64,000 nt of DNA from Paraburkholderia flava (GCF_004359985.1 NZ_SMRO01000003.1:1148496-1212495); one strand, 5' to 3'. Shown: positions 8,668 through 18,665, numbered from the stretch's first letter. A program made the numbers and translations. The notes: generated by a model not told the origin, from the sequence alone.

Positions 8668-9488
8668 GCATTCACCCCCTTCATCCGCGGATCGAGCAGA
8701 TCGCGCAACGCGTCGCCGAACAGGTTGATGCCGAGCAGCGCGAGTGAGATCGTCGCGCCCGGAAAGATCGCGAGCCAGATCGCGTGATCCATTGCGTTGC
8801 GGCTGTCGGCGAGCATGCCGCCCCACGTCGGCGACGGAGGTGGCACGCCGAGGCCCAGAAAGCTCAGCGCGCTTTCGGCGAGCAGTGCGGAGCCGAACAG
8901 CGTCGTTGCGAAGATCAACAGTGGCGCCGCGCAGTTCGGCAGCACGTGACGAAACAGCGTCCACGTCCCGCCGTTACCCATCGCCCGCGACGCGACGACG
9001 AAATCGCGTTGCCGCAGCGACAATGCACCGGCACGCGCGAGTCGCGTCACCGACGGCGTGTACGCAAGACCGAGTGCCAGCACGACGCCCCAGCGCGACG
9101 GTCCGAGCACGGTCATGATGCCGAGCGCGAGCAGCAGTCCGGGAAACGCCATCAACGCTTCGACGGCCATCATCACCAGCCGGTCGACCCAGCCGCCGAC
9201 ATAGCCCGACACCGTGCCGATCGTCGTGCCCGCGACGAGCGCGCACAGCACCGACAGCGCGCTCACCGCGAGGCTCACGGTCGCGCCGGCCATGATCCGC
9301 GACAGCACGTCGCGGCCGAATTCGTCGGTGCCGAACCAGTGCTGTGCGGACGGTGCGGCGAAGCGCGAGAACAGATCGACGTCGAGCGGATCGTATGGCG
9401 TATGCACGAGGCCCGCGAGCGCGAGCAGAAACAACGCGCCGACCAGCGTCGCGCCGAGTACGAGATTGATGCGTCTGAACACTCTCAT
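8664..9488 (-). CDS. Oligopeptide-type ABC permease, DppC-like
   Basis: 274 residues from MRVFRRINLVLG. The longer open frame upstream is an arginine-rich shadow of the preceding gene and was dropped. One N-terminal membrane segment is followed by HWFGTDEFGRDVLSR, characteristic of DppC/OppC. The EAA loop is near RLARAGALSLRQRDFVVASRAMG, and the C-terminus has FLGLGVPPPSPTWGGML. ATGA overlaps join it to the genes on both sides. It forms the membrane channel with the DppB-like partner. Confidence 0.92.
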   Translation of the reverse strand: MRVFRRINLVLGATLVGALFLLALAGLVHTPYDPLDVDLFSRFAAPSAQHWFGTDEFGRDVLSRIMAGATVSLAVSALSVLCALVAGTTIGTVSGYVGGWVDRLVMMAVEALMAFPGLLLALGIMTVLGPSRWGVVLALGLAYTPSVTRLARAGALSLRQRDFVVASRAMGNGGTWTLFRHVLPNCAAPLLIFATTLFGSALLAESALSFLGLGVPPPSPTWGGMLADSRNAMDHAIWLAIFPGATISLALLGINLFGDALRDLLDPRMKGVNA

Positions 9489-10429
9489 CCGAGCCTCACT
9501 CGCGGATCGAACACGGGATACAGCAGATCGACAATCAGATTGACGAGCACGTACAGCAACGCGATCAGCAGCAGACAGCCCTGCACGACCGGATAGTCGC
9601 GCGCATAGATGCTCTCGACGAGCAGCCGGCCCATCCCCGGCAACGTGAACACCGTCTCGATCACGGCCGCGCCCGCCAGCAGGTGACCGAGGATCAGACC
9701 GATCACCGTGAGCGCCGGACCGAACGCATTCGGCAGCACGTGACGCAACAGCACGCGACGCTCGGACAATCCTTTCGCACGCGCATGAGCGACGTATTCG
9801 AGGCGCAGCACTTCGATGCTGCTCGCGCGCATCATCCGCGTGACGGCCGCGATCTCGGTCAGCACGATCGCGATCACCGGCAGCACGAAGTAGCGGATCG
9901 TTCCCCAGCCCGCCTGCTGGAACGTTTCGAAACCGAACGTCGGCAGCCAGTGCAGTTCGACGCCGAAAAGCCAGATCAGCAGGATGCCGACCCAGAAGCC
10001 GGGCATCGACACGAGCAGGATCGTCGTGAAGACGATCGCGAAATCGGTGCGGCGGTTTTGCGCCCACGCGGCGACGAGCCCGGCCGGAATCGCGATCAGG
10101 CACGCGAAGAACGTCGCGGTCAGCACGATCTGCGCGGTGACCGGAAAGGTCTCGCGGATCAGGTCGAGCACCGGCTGATGCCGCACGATCGACATGCCCA
10201 TATCGCCGTGCATCAGATGCATCGCCCAGCGCACGAACTGCTCCGGCACCGAGTGATCGAGCCCGAGCGAGTGACGCATCTGCGCGAGCAGCGCGGGGTC
10301 GTCGATGTCGCCGAGCATCAGGCTCGCGGGGTCGCCGGGAATCGCGCGGATCATGCCGAACACCAGCAGCGCGACGATCAGCACGGTCGGGATCGCCAGC
10401 GCGATGCGCCGGAAGAGGTACGAAATCAT
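9485..10429 (-). CDS. Oligopeptide-type ABC permease, DppB-like
   Basis: 314 residues from MISYLFRRIALAIPTVLIV, the canonical DppB N-terminus with its first membrane helix. It contains IPGDPASLMLGD, the EAA region ARAKGLSERRVLLRHVLPNA and ETVFTLPGMGRLL near the C-terminus, all family hallmarks. Six transmembrane helices are expected. The ATG overlaps the upstream solute-binding gene stop (ATGA), and its own stop overlaps the DppC start. Upstream in-frame extension is a shadow translation and was removed. Confidence 0.93.
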   Translation of the reverse strand: MISYLFRRIALAIPTVLIVALLVFGMIRAIPGDPASLMLGDIDDPALLAQMRHSLGLDHSVPEQFVRWAMHLMHGDMGMSIVRHQPVLDLIRETFPVTAQIVLTATFFACLIAIPAGLVAAWAQNRRTDFAIVFTTILLVSMPGFWVGILLIWLFGVELHWLPTFGFETFQQAGWGTIRYFVLPVIAIVLTEIAAVTRMMRASSIEVLRLEYVAHARAKGLSERRVLLRHVLPNAFGPALTVIGLILGHLLAGAAVIETVFTLPGMGRLLVESIYARDYPVVQGCLLLIALLYVLVNLIVDLLYPVFDPRVRLG

Positions 10430-12015
10430 CGGGTGCCCTCGGCGGTCGTCGCGACCTTTTTGACGTTGAAGAAGCGCACGCGCCGCAGCGGCCACGACGA
10501 CACGCCCTCGAGCCGCCGGCTCACGAGCATCAGATCGGGTGAGTCGTACAGCACGATCATCGGCGTGTCGGCGAGCATCATTGCGTGCAGCGTGTCGAAG
10601 GTTTTTGCGCGCACGGCGGGATCGGTGACGCCCGAAATGCTTTGCAACGCCGTGCGTGCTGCGGGGTTTTCCCACTGCGCCATCGGCATCTTCGTCTTGT
10701 CGCCGATCACGTCCGCGTACATCTGCGCGGGGTCGAGTCGCGCGGAGTACGCGAACGCCATCATCTGGAAGTGGCCCGAGCGGAAATCGCTCAACTGCGT
10801 GGCCCATTCGACGACGTCGAGTTCGGTATGAATCCCCGCTTTCGACAGCAACGCCTGCGCGTACACGCCGAGCCGGTAGATCGGCGCATAGCGGCGGCTC
10901 ACTTCGAGCTTCAGCGTCTGCCCGCGATAACCGGCCTCGGCCGCGAGCCGCTTCGCTTCGGCGACGTCGTGCGGATAACCGGTGCGATCGCCGGCGTCGT
11001 ACAGCGTGTCGCTGGTCGGCACCAGCGACGGGTTGTACTCGGCGCGGCCGTTGCTCACCGCGTTCGCGAGATTCGGCAGATCGAGCGCGAGTGCGATGGC
11101 GCGGCGCATCCGTGGATCGGTGAGCAACGGATCACGCGATTGCATCAGCAGCACCAGCGGATCGGCACCATGCCCGACGACCATCTGCCAGCGCGGATCG
11201 GGCGGCGGGATGTCGTTTTCGTCGATCGTCACCGCGTCGACCTGGCCCGACAGCAGCGCGGATTTCTGCGCTGCCTGATCCGGAATCACGACGAAGCGCA
11301 CCGGCGCATACGCGATCTTCGCGCCGGCCATGCCGCTCGGCGGCTCGGGTCGCGGTTTGTATTGCGCGAACGGCGTGAGCAGCACGTACTGGCCTTTACG
11401 CCATTCGCCGAACACGTAGGGGCCGGTGCCGATCGGCTTCACCCAGCGGCCCTGCGCATCGACGCTGTCCGGATGCAGCACCGCGAGCGGGCAGCGTGGA
11501 TTCGCGAGCTGTGCGAGGAACAGCGCATACGGATGCTCGAGCTGAAACACGACGGTGTGCGGATCGGGCGTGCGCACCGCCAGCACTTTCACGCCGCGAT
11601 TGCTGGTGTAGACCGCGCGGCACGCGAAGCCGGAGCGCGGGTTCATGAAATAGTCGAAGCTCCACTTCACTTCGGCCGACGTGACCGGCGCGCCGTTATG
11701 AAAGAGGACGCCGTCGCGCAGCCGGAACGTGTACGTGGTGCCGTCCGGCGACACGGTCCAGCTGTCCGCGAGCATCGGACCGATCGACATGTCGGCCTTC
11801 AACGCGACCAGCGATTCGACGACGTGACCGAGGATGTTGTCGGTCGACGTGTTGCGCGACTGATGGCCGGGCATCGAACTGGGCGTGTCGGAGCCGTCGG
11901 CGAAACGGATCTCGGGGTGTGATGCGGGCGCCGTTGCCGCAAGCGCCGCGCTCGCGATGCCGACGAACGCGACCCACGCGAGCGCAGCCGCATACGCGGG
12001 ACGGCGCATGCGCAT
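10426..12015 (-). CDS. ABC transporter solute-binding protein, family 5 (peptide type)
   Basis: 529 residues from MRMRRPAYAAALAWVAF, which is a signal peptide cut near ALAA. It has typical SBP family 5 features: ILGHVVESLVALKADMSIGP..LADSW, YTFRLRDGVLFHNG, IGTGPYVFGEWRKGQY and FNVKK at the C-terminus. It binds the substrate in the periplasm and delivers it to the DppBC-like channel. Its ATG shares one base with the stop of the Ntn-hydrolase gene (TGATG), so hydrolase and transporter are translated as a coupled unit. Ligand unknown. Confidence 0.92.
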   Translation of the reverse strand: MRMRRPAYAAALAWVAFVGIASAALAATAPASHPEIRFADGSDTPSSMPGHQSRNTSTDNILGHVVESLVALKADMSIGPMLADSWTVSPDGTTYTFRLRDGVLFHNGAPVTSAEVKWSFDYFMNPRSGFACRAVYTSNRGVKVLAVRTPDPHTVVFQLEHPYALFLAQLANPRCPLAVLHPDSVDAQGRWVKPIGTGPYVFGEWRKGQYVLLTPFAQYKPRPEPPSGMAGAKIAYAPVRFVVIPDQAAQKSALLSGQVDAVTIDENDIPPPDPRWQMVVGHGADPLVLLMQSRDPLLTDPRMRRAIALALDLPNLANAVSNGRAEYNPSLVPTSDTLYDAGDRTGYPHDVAEAKRLAAEAGYRGQTLKLEVSRRYAPIYRLGVYAQALLSKAGIHTELDVVEWATQLSDFRSGHFQMMAFAYSARLDPAQMYADVIGDKTKMPMAQWENPAARTALQSISGVTDPAVRAKTFDTLHAMMLADTPMIVLYDSPDLMLVSRRLEGVSSWPLRRVRFFNVKKVATTAEGTR

Positions 12016-13127
12016 CACAGCGTGTACTCGACGAATTCGCGGTTCGCGTACGGCTTGCGCGCGATCCACATTGTGCGGCCCTCCGGGTCCATCAGCGTCG
12101 TCGCGACGGTCGCCGAGATGCTGTCGTGGCTCGCAGGTTTCGGCGAGCGCAACACGCTGTCGGGCGAACCGTAGTCGTCGGCGAGAATCGCTTTGACGGT
12201 AGTCCAGTCGATCTTGCCGCCGTCACGCTGCGCAGCGGCGAGCGCGACCTCCACGCGACGCTGCCGGTACAGCGTGTCGGGCCCCGACTTCAAGCCGAGA
12301 TCGTCGAGCTTCGTGCGCGCGACCGGACACAGCCAGTGGTTCGCATGCACCAGCACGTCGTTCTCCGGCTGCAGCCAGAAAATTTCGTCGGGTGCGCATT
12401 CGAGATCGAACGCTTCGCCGCCCATATGCCCGAGCAGCAGATTGTTCGAGCAGAAACGCCGCGTGTTCCACACCACTTTCATCGCGGCGGCGAGACTCGG
12501 CGCTTCGAGCATCTTGCGACGCACGAGAACGAGCGGCACGTCGGCGGGACGTTGATAGTCGCGGTTCGACGTGAGGAAGTTGCCGGTCAGCGACACGCCC
12601 GCACTATTGAAACCGTGACGCGCGAGGCTGCCCGCCTCGGTGAAGGTCAGCAGATCGGGGCCGTCGCTGCGACGCATCCGCAGCACGATGCCGGTGTCCG
12701 TGCATTCCTCACGCCAGTCCCAGTTGTGCGCATGCATCAGCCGACCCGTCGCGCTCGCGGGCGGCAGCACGATGAGACCCGTGCAGCCGTCGTCGAGCGC
12801 ACCGCGTGCACGCGCGAGTTCGCCGTGGCCGAACATCATCTCGGTGCGGCAGTTGATCAGGATCACGTCTTCGAGCGCCACCTGCGCGCCCGCCGCGATG
12901 CCGCGCATTTCCTCCAGATAGGCCGGCTCGAACGCAGCGATCGCGGGCGTCATCGATGCGGCGAGTTCACGCTGCCGCGCCGTCTCGACGCCGCGTCGTT
13001 CGAGCTGTCGCCGGTACAACGCGACGCTGCGGGCAACCCGTTCGGGGACCGCGCGGCCGTGGGCGGCACCGCGCTCGAACGGATTGCCGTCGACTTCGAC
13101 GAAAGGAAAAGCTTCGGACGTGGACAT
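12015..13127 (-). CDS. Acyl-CoA:6-aminopenicillanate acyltransferase-like Ntn hydrolase (peptidase C45)
   Basis: 370 residues. The central DDGCTGLIV places a Gly-Cys pair at 114-115. In the AAT/C45 family, autocleavage at Gly-Cys exposes the Cys as the N-terminal nucleophile. HAHNWDWREE and the later GFNSAGVSLTGN are family motifs. In fungi the enzyme exchanges the side chain of penicillin; bacterial homologues mostly hydrolyse or transfer acyl groups on amides of unknown identity. No signal peptide, so it acts in the cytoplasm after uptake. It is first in the operon, with a promoter region shared with the divergent aminotransferase. Confidence 0.85.
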   Translation of the reverse strand: MSTSEAFPFVEVDGNPFERGAAHGRAVPERVARSVALYRRQLERRGVETARQRELAASMTPAIAAFEPAYLEEMRGIAAGAQVALEDVILINCRTEMMFGHGELARARGALDDGCTGLIVLPPASATGRLMHAHNWDWREECTDTGIVLRMRRSDGPDLLTFTEAGSLARHGFNSAGVSLTGNFLTSNRDYQRPADVPLVLVRRKMLEAPSLAAAMKVVWNTRRFCSNNLLLGHMGGEAFDLECAPDEIFWLQPENDVLVHANHWLCPVARTKLDDLGLKSGPDTLYRQRRVEVALAAAQRDGGKIDWTTVKAILADDYGSPDSVLRSPKPASHDSISATVATTLMDPEGRTMWIARKPYANREFVEYTL

Positions 13128-13163
13128 CGCGGGGCGCTCCTGAATGACGGGTTGGTGAAAGGA

Positions 13164-13318
13164 GTGTACTAAAACGAAAATAAATTCAATATGCCTTCGG
13201 GTGATATCTCGGGAAAACCCCTAAATTTTGCGATTTACCCGTACTGAGAATTGGCTGGTGGTTGTTTTTGTTTTCGCTTTAGACCAAACTGATTGTACTT
13301 TTTATAGCTTGAGTACAA
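13164..13318. promoter_or_regulatory. Divergent control region with TTGTACT/AGTACAA palindrome
   Basis: Between the hydrolase/transporter operon and the aminotransferase gene. A perfect 7-bp inverted repeat, TTGTACT at 13293-13299 and AGTACAA at 13312-13318, ends two bases before the aminotransferase ATG and covers its ribosome-binding region. Matching half-sites TGTACT (13165-13170) and GTACT (13241-13245) occur on the operon side. GntR-family proteins often bind GT-N-AC dyads, so the adjacent GntR gene is the likely regulator; that link is inference. Confidence 0.55.
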
Positions 13319-13320
13319 CC

Positions 13321-14676
13321 ATGACCCTACCCACGCAGCTCGGCTCGCCCGATCTCGAGCGTTACTGGATGCCCTTCACCGCGAATCGCCGCTTCAAGGC
13401 GGCGCGGCCGCCGCTGTTCGTCGAAGCGGACGGCATGTACTACCGTCGCGACGACGGCAAGACGGTGCTCGACGGGATCGCGGGGCTGTGGTGCGTGAAC
13501 GCGGGCCATCGGCGCCGCGAGATCGTCGATGCGATCGCGTCGACGGCAGCGTCGCTCGACTACGCGTCGTCGTTCCAGATGGGGCATCCGCTCGCATTCG
13601 AATACGCAGATGCGCTACTCGACGAAGCGCCCGACGGTTTCGGTCAGGTGTTTTTTTCGAACTCGGGTTCAGAGGCGGTCGATACCGCGTTGAAGATCGC
13701 GCTCGCGTATCACCGTGCGCGCGGCGACGCGCAGCGCGTGCGCCTGATCGGTCGCGAGCGCGGGTATCACGGCGTCGGTTTCGGCGGGCTGTCGGTGTCG
13801 GGGATCGCGGGGCATCGGAAGGCGTACGGCAATCTGCTGCCGTTCGTCGATCATCTGCCGAGCACGTACGATCGCGCGCAGATGGCGTTCACGCGCGGCC
13901 AGCCGGAGTGGGGCGCGCATCTCGCCGACGAACTCACGCGTCTTGTCGCGCTGCACGACGCATCGACGATTGCTGCGGTGATCGTCGAACCGGTCGCGGG
14001 TTCGACCGGCGTGCTCGTGCCGCCGGTCGGCTATCTGCAACGACTGCGGCAGATCTGCGACGCGCACGGCATCCTGCTGATCTTCGACGAAGTGATCTGC
14101 GGTTTCGGTCGGGTCGGCGCATCGTTCGCGGCGAAGCGTTTCGGCGTGACGCCCGATCTGATCACGAGCGCGAAGGGCCTCACCAACGGCGCGGTGCCGA
14201 TGGGCGCGACGTTCGTGCGCGAGCACGTGTACGACGCGCTGATGCAGGCGCCGCCCGACGCAATCGAGTTCGCGCACGGCTACACGTACTCGGGGCATCC
14301 GCTCGCGTGCGCGGCGGGGCTGGCTGCGCTTGGTGTCTATCGTCGCGAGCAGTTGTTCGAGCGTGCGAAATCGCTCGAACCGCAATGGGAGCGTGCGGCG
14401 CATGCGTTGCGCGAGTGTCCGGGTGTTCTCGACGTGCGCAACTTCGGATTGCTCGCTGCGATCGATCTCGCGCCGTTGCCCGGGGCACCGAGCGCACCAG
14501 GCAAGCGCGGTTTCGACGTGCATACGCGCTGCCTCGAACGCGGCGTGTTGATCCGCGCAGCCGGCGACACGATGCTGCTGTCGCCGCCGCTCGTCATCGA
14601 GCCTGCGCAGATCGATACGTTGTTCGGCACGCTTGCCGACGTGCTGCAGCAGATTGGTCGCGAGACCGCGCAATGA
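13321..14676 (+). CDS. PLP-dependent omega-amino acid:pyruvate aminotransferase (class III)
   Basis: 451 residues from MTLPTQLGSPDLERYWMPF, the usual N-terminus of beta-alanine/omega-amino acid:pyruvate aminotransferases (RYWMPFT..RRFKA). It has GIAGLWCVNAGHRR, then the PLP phosphate-binding FSNSGSEAVDTALK, the Asp that contacts the pyridine N in LLIFDEVICGFGR, and the Schiff-base Lys285 in SAKGLTNGAVPMG. It transfers a terminal or beta-amino group to pyruvate. Placement opposite an amide hydrolase and importer suggests it handles the amine released from the imported compound. The upstream in-frame extension was rejected because it reads through the promoter. Confidence 0.9.
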   Translation: MTLPTQLGSPDLERYWMPFTANRRFKAARPPLFVEADGMYYRRDDGKTVLDGIAGLWCVNAGHRRREIVDAIASTAASLDYASSFQMGHPLAFEYADALLDEAPDGFGQVFFSNSGSEAVDTALKIALAYHRARGDAQRVRLIGRERGYHGVGFGGLSVSGIAGHRKAYGNLLPFVDHLPSTYDRAQMAFTRGQPEWGAHLADELTRLVALHDASTIAAVIVEPVAGSTGVLVPPVGYLQRLRQICDAHGILLIFDEVICGFGRVGASFAAKRFGVTPDLITSAKGLTNGAVPMGATFVREHVYDALMQAPPDAIEFAHGYTYSGHPLACAAGLAALGVYRREQLFERAKSLEPQWERAAHALRECPGVLDVRNFGLLAAIDLAPLPGAPSAPGKRGFDVHTRCLERGVLIRAAGDTMLLSPPLVIEPAQIDTLFGTLADVLQQIGRETAQ

Positions 14677-14713
14677 ATAACGCACAGGTAGAATCCGTGG
14701 GCTGCGGCGTCAC

Positions 14714-15649
14714 ATGCCGCCTTCGTCTTCGGTCCCGATGAACGCTTCCGCTTCCTCTGATCCTTCCGATTCTTCGTCGAACTTCAGTCCGCTGCAGGTC
14801 GATCTCGCGCGCCGCATCGGCCAGCAGATCGTCAACGGCGAACTGCAGCCTGGCCAGCATTTGTCCGAGAACGCACTCGCCGATACGTTCCAGGTGTCGC
14901 GCACACCGGTTCGCAAAGCGCTGCAACTGATCGCCGAACACGGGCTCGCCGATTTCCGCGCACGTGAAGGCGTGTTCGTCACGCAGACGCCGCCCGCTGC
15001 GGTGCCGAGTTTCGGCGAGACGATCACCGGCGACGAACTGCGTCGGCGTCTGCTCGACGACTACACGCATGGCCGACTGCCTGCCGCGTGGACCGAGAAG
15101 GATGTGCTCGAACGCTACGGTGCTTCACGCGCGGTGCTGACGAAAGCGCTCGTGCGGCTCGCATCCGATGGCCTGATCGAAAAGCGCAAGGGACACGGCT
15201 GGCGTTTCCTGCCCGCGTTCAATACGCCGGACACGATGGCCGAGAGTTATCGCTTCCGTCTGATTCTCGAATGCGCGGCGATCCGCGAGCCGGGTTTCAA
15301 GGTGGATGCCGCGCAGCTCGCGCGGGTGCGCGATGCGCATCAACGGCTGGTCGACCGGCGCGGCAATCCGCCGGATGCGACCGAACTGTTCGCGTTGAAC
15401 GCGGAGTTCCACGAGATGATCGCGCGCTTCTCGGGCAACCGCTTCATCGTGCAGGCGATGCAGCAGCAGAACCAGATGCGCCGACTCGACGAGTACGTCG
15501 CGCACTTCAAGGGGCCGTGGCACGTCGTGTCGTGCACCGAGCATCTGCAGATCATCGATGCGCTCGAGAAGGGCGACTTCGAATGGGCCGCTGCGCTGAT
15601 GCAACGGCATCTGACCCAGGCGAGATCGCGCACGCCTGGGGCGACGTGA
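14714..15649 (+). CDS. GntR/FCD-type regulator with two winged-helix domains
   Basis: Up to 311 residues; the second Met (14738) is an equally good start as neither has a clear Shine-Dalgarno. Residues about 25-95 form a GntR winged helix (LSENALADTFQVSRTPVRKALQ). A second winged-helix-like block follows (about 107-167: LLDDYTHGRLPAAWTEKDVL, ASRAVLTKALVRLASDGLIEK). The C-terminal all-helical FCD effector domain has the His residues that bind metal in the family (FHEMIARF, EHLQIIDAL, RHL). It lies 37 bp after the aminotransferase gene and probably controls it and the divergent operon. Confidence 0.85.
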   Translation: MPPSSSVPMNASASSDPSDSSSNFSPLQVDLARRIGQQIVNGELQPGQHLSENALADTFQVSRTPVRKALQLIAEHGLADFRAREGVFVTQTPPAAVPSFGETITGDELRRRLLDDYTHGRLPAAWTEKDVLERYGASRAVLTKALVRLASDGLIEKRKGHGWRFLPAFNTPDTMAESYRFRLILECAAIREPGFKVDAAQLARVRDAHQRLVDRRGNPPDATELFALNAEFHEMIARFSGNRFIVQAMQQQNQMRRLDEYVAHFKGPWHVVSCTEHLQIIDALEKGDFEWAAALMQRHLTQARSRTPGAT

Positions 15650-16020
15650 ACGCGCGTCGTGCGTTGAAAAGCTGACGCGAAGAAGTTAACAATGCGGTAC
15701 TCGCCGCGCGCTCGAATTCTCTTTCGCCGTTAGCTTCATCACACGAGCATTACCCGCACACGAAGTTTTGCCACGCGTAAAACGCGTTCGGTCGCCGCAC
15801 ACCTCCTATCTCAAAAGATGCATCCCGCATCACTCTCCGCCAGTCCTCCTCACGGCTCGCACAGTCACGCTCGGTGAAAACCCGCATTGTGACCGCTCCG
15901 GATCGTCATGAGAATTTCGAAACATTTTTTGTTATGTAACTATCAAGCGCCGCAGTAGCGGCCTCCTTCGCGCCGGGCGTTTTCGTCCGGCCGCGCAACC
16001 CCCACGTCAGAGAGCCCCAC
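15650..16020. other. Upstream region of the nucleoside salvage operon
   Basis: About 370 bp without a gene. The first part follows the GntR gene and holds no obvious T-tailed hairpin. The segment around 15910-15945 is AT-rich (TTTCGAAACATTTTTTGTTATG) against a GC-rich background and is the most likely place for the nupC-deoAB-cdd promoter. I cannot identify an operator with confidence. Confidence 0.4.
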
Positions 16021-17295
16021 GTGAATATCGTCCGCAGCCTGGGTGGCATGTGTCTGCTGTTGCTGATCGCGTACGCGCTGTCGACCAATCGACGAGCGAT
16101 CAGCCTGCGCACGCTGATTCCCGCGTTCGTCGCGCAACTCGCGATCGGCGCGTTCGTGCTGTTCGTGCCGATCGGCAGCCGCGCGCTCGTCGCCGCCGCC
16201 TATGGCGTCAACCAGGTGCTGCAGATGGGCGATCGCGGCGTCGAGTTCATGTTCGGCGCGCTCGTCGGCGACAAGATGTTCCAGCTGTTCGGCGGCAGCG
16301 GCTTCGTGTTCGGGCTACGCGTGTTGCCGATGATCATCTACGTGACCGCGTTGATCGCCGTGCTGTATCACCTCGGCGTGATGAAGTGGATCATCAACGG
16401 GCTCGGCGGGCTGTTCGAAAAACTGCTCGGCGTGAGCCGCATCGAAGCGTGCTCCGCGGTCGCGACGATCTTTCTCGGCCAGAGCGAAATGGCCGCGTTC
16501 GTGAAGCCGTTCATCAAGCAGATGACGGGCGCCGAACTGTTCGCGGTGATGTCGAGCGGCATGGCCGCGGTGGCGGGCTCGGTGCTCGCGGGCTATGTCG
16601 GGCTCGGCGTGAAACTCGAATATCTGCTGGCTGCATCGTTCATGGCGATCCCGGGCGGGCTGCTGTTCGCGAAGATCATTCTGCCGACCACCGAAGCGCC
16701 GCAGCCGATCCCCGAGAAGCTGAACTTCGACGAACACCGTTCGGCGAACCTGATCGAAGCAGCCGCATCGGGCACGGCGGTCGGGCTGCGGATTGCGATG
16801 AACGTCGGCGGGATGCTGATCGCGTTCATCGGCCTGATTGCGCTGCTCAACGCGATTGTCGGCGGTGTGGCGGGCTGGTTCGGCTATCCGTCGCTGACGC
16901 TGCAGATGATTCTCGGCTACGTGTTCTCGCCGCTCGCGTGGGTCATCGGCGTGCCGTGGCACGATGCGCAGATCGCGGGCAACTTCATCGGCGAGAAGCT
17001 GATCCTCAACGAGTTCGTCGCGTACGTCGACCTGTCGCCGTATCTGAAGAGCGCGCAGGAAGTCGCGGCGGCGGGGCTGCACGCGCTCGATCCGAAGACC
17101 ATCGCGATCGTGTCGTTCGCGCTGTGCGGCTTCTCGAACTTCTCGTCGATCGCGATTCTTGCCGGCGGTTTTAGCGCGGTCGCGCCCGAGCGGCGCTCGG
17201 AGGTCGCGCGCTACGGGCTGCGCGTCGTCGCGGCGAGTACGCTGTCCAATCTGATGAGCGCGGCGATCGCCGGCACGTTTCTGTCGCTACACTGA
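16021..17295 (+). CDS. nupC: Concentrative nucleoside transporter NupC
   Basis: 424 residues, GTG start. The protein is hydrophobic, with eight or more membrane segments. It carries CNT-family features: [13 protein letters not shown], then the signature regions [13 protein letters not shown] and [15 protein letters not shown], and near the end [17 protein letters not shown] carriers import pyrimidine and purine nucleosides with H+ or Na+. It is first of a same-strand run with deoA, deoB and cdd, which together import and break down nucleosides. Confidence 0.93.
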   Translation: MNIVRSLGGMCLLLLIAYALSTNRRAISLRTLIPAFVAQLAIGAFVLFVPIGSRALVAAAYGVNQVLQMGDRGVEFMFGALVGDKMFQLFGGSGFVFGLRVLPMIIYVTALIAVLYHLGVMKWIINGLGGLFEKLLGVSRIEACSAVATIFLGQSEMAAFVKPFIKQMTGAELFAVMSSGMAAVAGSVLAGYVGLGVKLEYLLAASFMAIPGGLLFAKIILPTTEAPQPIPEKLNFDEHRSANLIEAAASGTAVGLRIAMNVGGMLIAFIGLIALLNAIVGGVAGWFGYPSLTLQMILGYVFSPLAWVIGVPWHDAQIAGNFIGEKLILNEFVAYVDLSPYLKSAQEVAAAGLHALDPKTIAIVSFALCGFSNFSSIAILAGGFSAVAPERRSEVARYGLRVVAASTLSNLMSAAIAGTFLSLH

Positions 17296-17336
17296 TAGCG
17301 TTCTTCTTCAATTTCGCATTCCCGGGCCAGGCCATC

Positions 17337-18656
17337 ATGCTGCTCACGCAGGAAATCATCCGCAAGAAGCGCGACCGTCAACCGCTCAGCGCAGCCGAGA
17401 TCGCGGCGTTCGTGCAGGGCGTCACCGACGGCAGCGTCACCGAAGGGCAGGTCGCCGCGTTCGCGATGGCAGTGTTCTTCAACGACATGAGCGTCGACGA
17501 ACGCGTCGCGATGACATGCGCGCAGCGCGACTCCGGCACCGTGCTCAAGTGGCACGATCTCGATCTGCCGGGACCGGTCGTCGACAAGCATTCGACCGGT
17601 GGTGTCGGCGATCTGACGTCGCTGCTGCTCGGCCCGATGGTTGCCGCATGTGGCGGCTTCGTGCCGATGATCTCGGGCCGTGGCCTTGGTCACACCGGCG
17701 GCACGCTCGACAAGCTCGCGTCGATTCCCGGCTACGACGTGACGCCTGACATCGACGCGTTTCGCGCGACGGTGCGCGACGTCGGCGTCGCGATCATCGG
17801 TCAGACTGCGCAGCTTGCGCCCGCCGACAAACGCATCTACGCGATCCGCGACACGACCGCGACGGTCGAATCGGTTGCGATGATCACCGCGTCGATCCTG
17901 TCGAAGAAACTCGCAGCGGGCCTCGACGGTCTCGCGATGGACGTGAAGGTCGGCTCGGGCGCGTTCATGCCGAGCTACGACAAATCGGTCGAGCTGGCGC
18001 GCAGCATCGTTGCGGTCGGCAACGGTGCCGGCATGAAGACGACCGCCGTGCTTACCGACATGAATCAGCCGCTTGCGCCGTGCGCGGGCAACGCGCTCGA
18101 AGTGCGTTTCTCGATCGATTACCTGACGGGCCGCACGCAACCCGCGCGCGTGCATGACGTGACGCTCGCGCTGGCTGCGCAGATGCTCGTGTTGGGCGGG
18201 CTCGCGCGTGATGTCGCGCAGGCGCGCGATCAACTGGTCGCCGCGCTCGATTCGGGCGCTGCAGCCGAACGTTTCGCGCGGATGGTACGCACGCTCGGCG
18301 GTCCCGCCGATCTGCTCGATGCGCCGGATCGTTATCTCGGTCGTGCCGGCGTTATACGGCCAGTTGCAGCGCCGCGCGCGGGGATCGTCGCGAAGATGGA
18401 CTGTCGCGCGATCGGTCTTGCGGTGGTGGGGCTGGGCGGTGGACGTCGTCGGCCCGAAGATGCGATCGACTACCAGGTGGGTCTGACCGACATCGTCGAA
18501 CTGGGTGCGCGCGTCGACAAGGGGCAGCCGCTCGCCGTCGTCCATGCTCGCGACGAAGCGGCCGCACAGCGTGCCGCCGACGAGATCATCGCTGCCTGTT
18601 CGCTCGGCGACGACGCGGCGGACGTACCGCCGAGTCTGTACGACGTGATCGAGTAA
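17337..18656 (+). CDS. deoA: Thymidine phosphorylase DeoA
   Basis: 439 residues, the family length. It has phosphate-binding [10 protein letters not shown] and the PROSITE-type signature region [20 protein letters not shown], with the later [21 protein letters not shown]. It splits thymidine or deoxyuridine with phosphate into base and 2-deoxyribose-1-phosphate. It sits 41 bp after nupC and 9 bp before deoB, which isomerises its sugar-phosphate product. Confidence 0.96.
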   Translation: MLLTQEIIRKKRDRQPLSAAEIAAFVQGVTDGSVTEGQVAAFAMAVFFNDMSVDERVAMTCAQRDSGTVLKWHDLDLPGPVVDKHSTGGVGDLTSLLLGPMVAACGGFVPMISGRGLGHTGGTLDKLASIPGYDVTPDIDAFRATVRDVGVAIIGQTAQLAPADKRIYAIRDTTATVESVAMITASILSKKLAAGLDGLAMDVKVGSGAFMPSYDKSVELARSIVAVGNGAGMKTTAVLTDMNQPLAPCAGNALEVRFSIDYLTGRTQPARVHDVTLALAAQMLVLGGLARDVAQARDQLVAALDSGAAAERFARMVRTLGGPADLLDAPDRYLGRAGVIRPVAAPRAGIVAKMDCRAIGLAVVGLGGGRRRPEDAIDYQVGLTDIVELGARVDKGQPLAVVHARDEAAAQRAADEIIAACSLGDDAADVPPSLYDVIE

Positions 18657-18665
18657 GGCACCGTC

